Positions 50,256 through 51,243 of a stretch of DNA of 51,243 nt are shown here, one piece after another. Within the stretch, counting starts at the first letter, position 1; each line of letters begins with the position of its first letter. Location: NCBI RefSeq assembly GCF_014982745.1, contig NZ_JADCKA010000012.1:1-51243 (forward strand). Direction: 5' to 3'. The notes beneath the pieces are model-generated. The model made no database searches. It saw only the letters and a program-made list of their open reading frames with translations, and had not been told where the DNA came from. The position numbers and the translations under genes are program-made. This stretch comes from Gallibacter intestinalis (GTDB lineage Bacteria; Bacillota; Clostridia; Peptostreptococcales; Anaerovoracaceae).

Positions 50256-50889
50256 AAAGCCTATCCAACTCCGCCTTTATATCGTCGCTAACCTGTTCTA
50301 TAGATTGTCCTGCGTCGATGCCACGAATTCTCTCTGGAAAATCCCTTTCGAGCTGTAGATATCCTTTGTACACTTCCCTATGAAAATCCATGCTTTCACT
50401 TTCCAGCCTATCCTTAGGACGTACCTTGCTGCCTTCGCTGTCTATTCTATCCATACCTCTGTCAGAATCTAGCTTAAGCAATATAGTAAGATCTGGCATG
50501 CAGTTTCCGACTGCAAAACCGTTTATAATCCCTACGCTCATCCCAAGTCCTCTGCCGTATCCTTGATAAGCAATGCTGGAATCTATAAATCGGTCACATA
50601 TAACGTGATTTCCGGAAGCCAATGTCGGTTCTATAATTTCTTCCACCAACTGCGCTCTTGCAGCAGCATAAAGAAGTGCCTCAGTCATATATGACATATT
50701 TTCGTTGGTCTTATCAAGAATCAGTGTTCTTATTTTTTCACTGATTTTAGTGCCTCCGGGCTCTCTAGTAAACAGCGCCCTTTCGCCTCTTTCTTCAAAA
50801 TATTTTTTTATATAATTTATCTGTGTGGATTTACCTGCCCCATCGGGACCTTCTACTGTTATGAACAGTCCTCTTTTTTCTTGAGTCAT
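50236..50889 (-). CDS. tmk: Thymidylate kinase Tmk
   Basis: This 217-residue kinase makes dTDP from dTMP with ATP. The P-loop VEGPDGAGKST (about 12-22), TREPGGT (near 40) and DRFIDSSIAYQGYGR (near 99-113) are complete. The gene order with holB, ricT and trmN is the Bacillus one, but yaaQ and yaaR between tmk and holB are missing. Its start overlaps the small membrane-protein gene. Confidence 0.97.
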   Translation of the reverse strand: MTQEKRGLFITVEGPDGAGKSTQINYIKKYFEERGERALFTREPGGTKISEKIRTLILDKTNENMSYMTEALLYAAARAQLVEEIIEPTLASGNHVICDRFIDSSIAYQGYGRGLGMSVGIINGFAVGNCMPDLTILLKLDSDRGMDRIDSEGSKVRPKDRLESESMDFHREVYKGYLQLERDFPERIRGIDAGQSIEQVSDDIKAELDRLFEERNR

Positions 50890-51007
50890 TTCTGTTTTTC
50901 CTTCTGTCAGACATCACTTGATCCATGAGTTTATCGCCCATCCAAAGAAGGAAATAACCTATCGGTATGCACATAAGCAAAACAAGAATTATTTTTAGAA
51001 TTGCCAT
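50831..51007 (-). CDS. Small membrane protein overlapping tmk
   Basis: This unrecognised 58-residue protein has one hydrophobic segment (about 3-22, MAILKIILVLLMCIPIGYF), then a highly basic tail (about 30-58, RRKNRNDSRKKRTVHNS). It overlaps the tmk start by 59 bases in another frame. An in-frame ATG at 51043 lies at the predicted transcription start (TATAAT at 51047-51052), so the ATG at 51007 was preferred, though its AAGGAGG is 14 bases upstream. It may be a coupling leader for tmk. Confidence 0.5.
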   Translation of the reverse strand: MAILKIILVLLMCIPIGYFLLWMGDKLMDQVMSDRRKNRNDSRKKRTVHNSRRSRWGR

Positions 51008-51046
51008 ACTATCCGAACTTTCCTCCTTACAAAAATCAATCATATT

Positions 51047-51055
51047 ATTATACCA
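51047..51055 (-). promoter_or_regulatory. Extended -10 promoter for the tmk operon
   Basis: On the minus strand the sequence TGGTATAAT is an extended -10. Transcription would start near 51040. No clear -35 is seen. It lies directly after the rRNA terminator. Confidence 0.65.
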
Positions 51056-51077
51056 TATTAGTGACTGTTTGCGTGGT

Positions 51078-51110
51078 AAAAAAAAAGGAAACGACTAAAT
51101 AGTCGTTTCC
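51078..51110 (-). terminator. Terminator of the rRNA operon
   Basis: A 10-bp stem GGAAACGACT/AGTCGTTTCC (51087-51096 with 51101-51110) is followed on the minus strand by nine T residues, just after 5S rRNA. Confidence 0.93.
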
Positions 51111-51119
51111 CAGTTCAAA

Positions 51120-51233
51120 CCGGCGATGTCCTACTTTCCCAGGCAGTCTCCCACCAAGTATCATCAGCGCTACGGAGCTTAACTTCTGTGTTCGGGATGG
51201 GTACAGGTGTAGCCTCCGCGCTATTATCACCGG
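51120..51233 (-). rRNA. 5S ribosomal RNA
   Basis: About 114 bases on the minus strand match 5S rRNA, with the conserved central CCCATCCCGAACACAGAAGT and the CGCCGG/CCGGTG terminal stem. 16S and 23S would lie to the right, outside the window. The ends are set by the stem and are uncertain by a few bases. Confidence 0.96.
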
Positions 51234-51243
51234 ATTACCTTAA

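Noticed and set aside
51048-51230. Minus-strand frame of 60 codons at the right end
   Set aside because: It runs over 5S rRNA and its terminator.

Overview
This window looks like a chromosomal stretch from a moderately AT-rich, low-GC Gram-positive anaerobe of the class Clostridia. Evidence: a perfect CIRCE (HrcA) site before clpB, a T-box leader, a TPP riboswitch before thiC, Firmicutes-style gene orders (tmk-holB-ricT-trmN-like ... abrB; murB-PHP-rapZ-whiA), strong AGGAGG ribosome binding sites, a zinc-ribbon AbrB protein, a class 3 fructose-bisphosphatase and an iron-sulfur aldo/keto reductase. A member of Eubacteriales family XIII (Anaerovoracaceae) or a relative is a guess from overall flavour, not a proof. 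No phage, transposase, integrase or CRISPR array was seen.

Layout. 1-2.8 kb: a small membrane-protein operon (CmpB-like protein, TauE/SafE exporter, NhaC antiporter). 2.9-7.7 kb: clpB under CIRCE, then a TrpB2-type tryptophan synthase beta chain behind a T-box whose specifier reads as UGG (Trp). 7.6-8.1 kb: a hicB antitoxin whose hicA toxin is reduced to a 7-codon stub. 8.1-12.5 kb: polyamine ABC transporter potA-potB-potCD, with a permease/binding-protein fusion and an ATPase carrying two Ig-like repeats inside its TOBE region. 12.6-17.2 kb: a DUF6110 small protein with a heavy-metal P-type ATPase, an HdeD-like membrane protein, a Crp/Fnr regulator and a lipoprotein. 17.3-23.6 kb: thiamine genes, with thiC behind a TPP riboswitch and a thiM-HAD-MTH1187 operon behind a structured TPP-like leader, plus small enzymes. 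23.6-31.6 kb: a Fic protein and a housekeeping run (rlmD, whiA, rapZ, PHP, murB, AI-2E family, YfcE-like). 31.6-34.7 kb: a zinc-ribbon membrane protein, an orphan Phd antitoxin, a thioester-domain surface adhesin and tRNA-Arg. 34.7-40.8 kb: a SipW signal peptidase cluster. 41.1-43.6 kb: lysR-dtd-aldo/keto reductase. 43.7-51 kb: fbp, murA, abrB-like, DUF948, trmN-like, ricT, holB, tmk, a small membrane protein, and the 5S rRNA with its terminator.

The most unusual region is the SipW cluster. One transcription unit encodes four exported or membrane proteins and then their presumed dedicated ER-type signal peptidase. Two substrates join a TasA/camelysin-like domain to a right-handed beta-helix-like tail. 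A third has the SipW-type signal peptide fused straight to the beta-helix. The first gene encodes a two-module protein with a sortase-like signal and a second export segment in its middle. With the nearby Cys-Gln thioester adhesin this suggests a surface or matrix-fibre assembly locus whose beta-helix architecture differs from the Bacillus tapA-sipW-tasA operon. A LysR regulator is transcribed divergently from it.

Other points to check are the Ig-like insert in PotA, the hicA remnant, the PacL-like partner of the P-type ATPase, and the unusual leaders upstream of thiC, thiM and trpB.
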